Below are positions 63,646 through 64,000 of a stretch of DNA of 64,000 nt, in pieces. Below the pieces are notes generated by a model, which was not told where the DNA came from, made no database searches, and was given only the letters and a program-made list of their open reading frames with translations. Position 1 is the first letter of the stretch, and the number at the start of each line of letters is the position of its first letter. A program made the position numbers and the translations under genes. The DNA comes from Salinivibrio sharmensis (GTDB lineage Bacteria; Pseudomonadota; Gammaproteobacteria; Enterobacterales; Vibrionaceae): the NCBI RefSeq assembly GCF_001995985.1, contig NZ_MUFC01000002.1, forward strand, positions 134,703 through 198,702, in the 5' to 3' direction.

Positions 63646-64000
63646 ATGGACGATAACAAAGAAAAGGCGCTCGCAGCCGCACTCGGACAAATCGAAAAGC
63701 AATTTGGCAAAGGCTCAATCATGCGTCTGGGTGATGACCGCACGATGGACATCGAAACCGTATCGACCGGCTCTTTGTCTCTCGATATCGCCCTAGGTGC
63801 AGGTGGCCTGCCTTTTGGTCGTATTATCGAAATCTATGGCCCAGAGTCATCAGGTAAAACCACGCTAACGCTAGAAGCGATTGCCGAAGCACAAAAAATG
63901 GGTAAGACCTGTGCCTTTATCGATGCTGAGCATGCCCTTGACCCTATTTATGCGCGCAAGCTGGGTGTGGATATCGATAACCTTTTGGTCTCTCAGCCAG
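63646..64000 (+). CDS. recA: Recombinase RecA (5' part, cut by the window end)
   Basis: RecA forms filaments on single-stranded DNA for recombination and triggers LexA self-cleavage. The first 118 residues are present. They include the N-terminal helix ([21 protein letters not shown]) and Walker [10 protein letters not shown] at residues 65-73, as in the family. An ATTTCCTGGAGAC ribosome region precedes the ATG. The gene continues beyond the window. The upstream LexA box supports SOS control. Confidence 0.98.
   Translation, partial: MDDNKEKALAAALGQIEKQFGKGSIMRLGDDRTMDIETVSTGSLSLDIALGAGGLPFGRIIEIYGPESSGKTTLTLEAIAEAQKMGKTCAFIDAEHALDPIYARKLGVDIDNLLVSQP

Overview
This window is a contiguous piece of core chromosome from a gammaproteobacterium, most likely a member of the Vibrionaceae. 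Three things point there: a diguanylate cyclase gene directly before an arcB-type (fexB) kinase that faces arcA, the relA-mazG-pyrG-eno-ftsB-ispD-ispF-truD-surE-pcm-nlpD-rpoS-mutS-pncC-recA run, and the rpoE-rseABC-lepA-lepB-rnc-era-recO-pdxJ-acpS run. Base composition looks near 50% GC, which would suit Salinivibrio, Grimontia or a similar genus better than a low-GC Vibrio. The genus call is inference only. No rRNA, tRNA, CRISPR array, prophage, integron or insertion sequence was recognised.

Layout. 0.2-5.2 kb: a membrane PAS-GGDEF cyclase and the ArcB hybrid kinase on the plus strand, converging on arcA. 5.6-9.0 kb: a DUF3293 gene, an RraA-family gene, a small exported barrel-like protein and aceK. 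9.2-14.1 kb: the thrL-thrABC operon with a complete attenuator. 14.1-18.7 kb: grcA behind an FNR-type promoter, ung, a DUF3545 gene, a sodium/alanine symporter and yaaA. 18.7-22.2 kb, minus strand: zapA, 6S RNA, ygfA, rpiA, serA. 22.6-26.2 kb: ygfB-ubiH-ubiI-gcvH, where the pepP and gcvT/gcvP genes that sit here in E. coli are absent. 26.3-29.7 kb, minus strand: ygfZ, a YbaK-domain gene, a LysR regulator and a GNAT acetyltransferase in a tight row, followed by a small unknown gene. 29.9-34.2 kb: sdhE-ygfX, a chemoreceptor and nadB. 34.4-43.4 kb: the sigma-E locus behind its own sigma-E-like promoter, running into translation, secretion, RNase III, Era, RecO and PdxJ/AcpS. 43.5-46.3 kb: barA. 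46.4-60.2 kb: rlmD, relA and the long co-directional run to rpoS. 60.3-64.0 kb: mutS, pncC and the 5' part of recA with its LexA-controlled promoter.

The region is rich in global control. It encodes redox control (ArcA/ArcB with FNR-like boxes at arcA and grcA), envelope stress (RpoE with RseABC), stringent response (RelA, MazG), general stress (RpoS, 6S RNA), BarA signalling and the SOS response (RecA). Most genes are ordinary housekeeping genes, and no new multi-gene defence or biosynthetic system was found. The observations most worth a second look are ArcB keeping Cys180 but carrying Tyr at position 241, the stand-alone gcvH left at the old gcvTHP site, the RraA-family protein that keeps an Arg-Asp aldolase-type motif, the ygfZ/YbaK/LysR/GNAT row, and the long upstream regions of grcA, ung and arcA.
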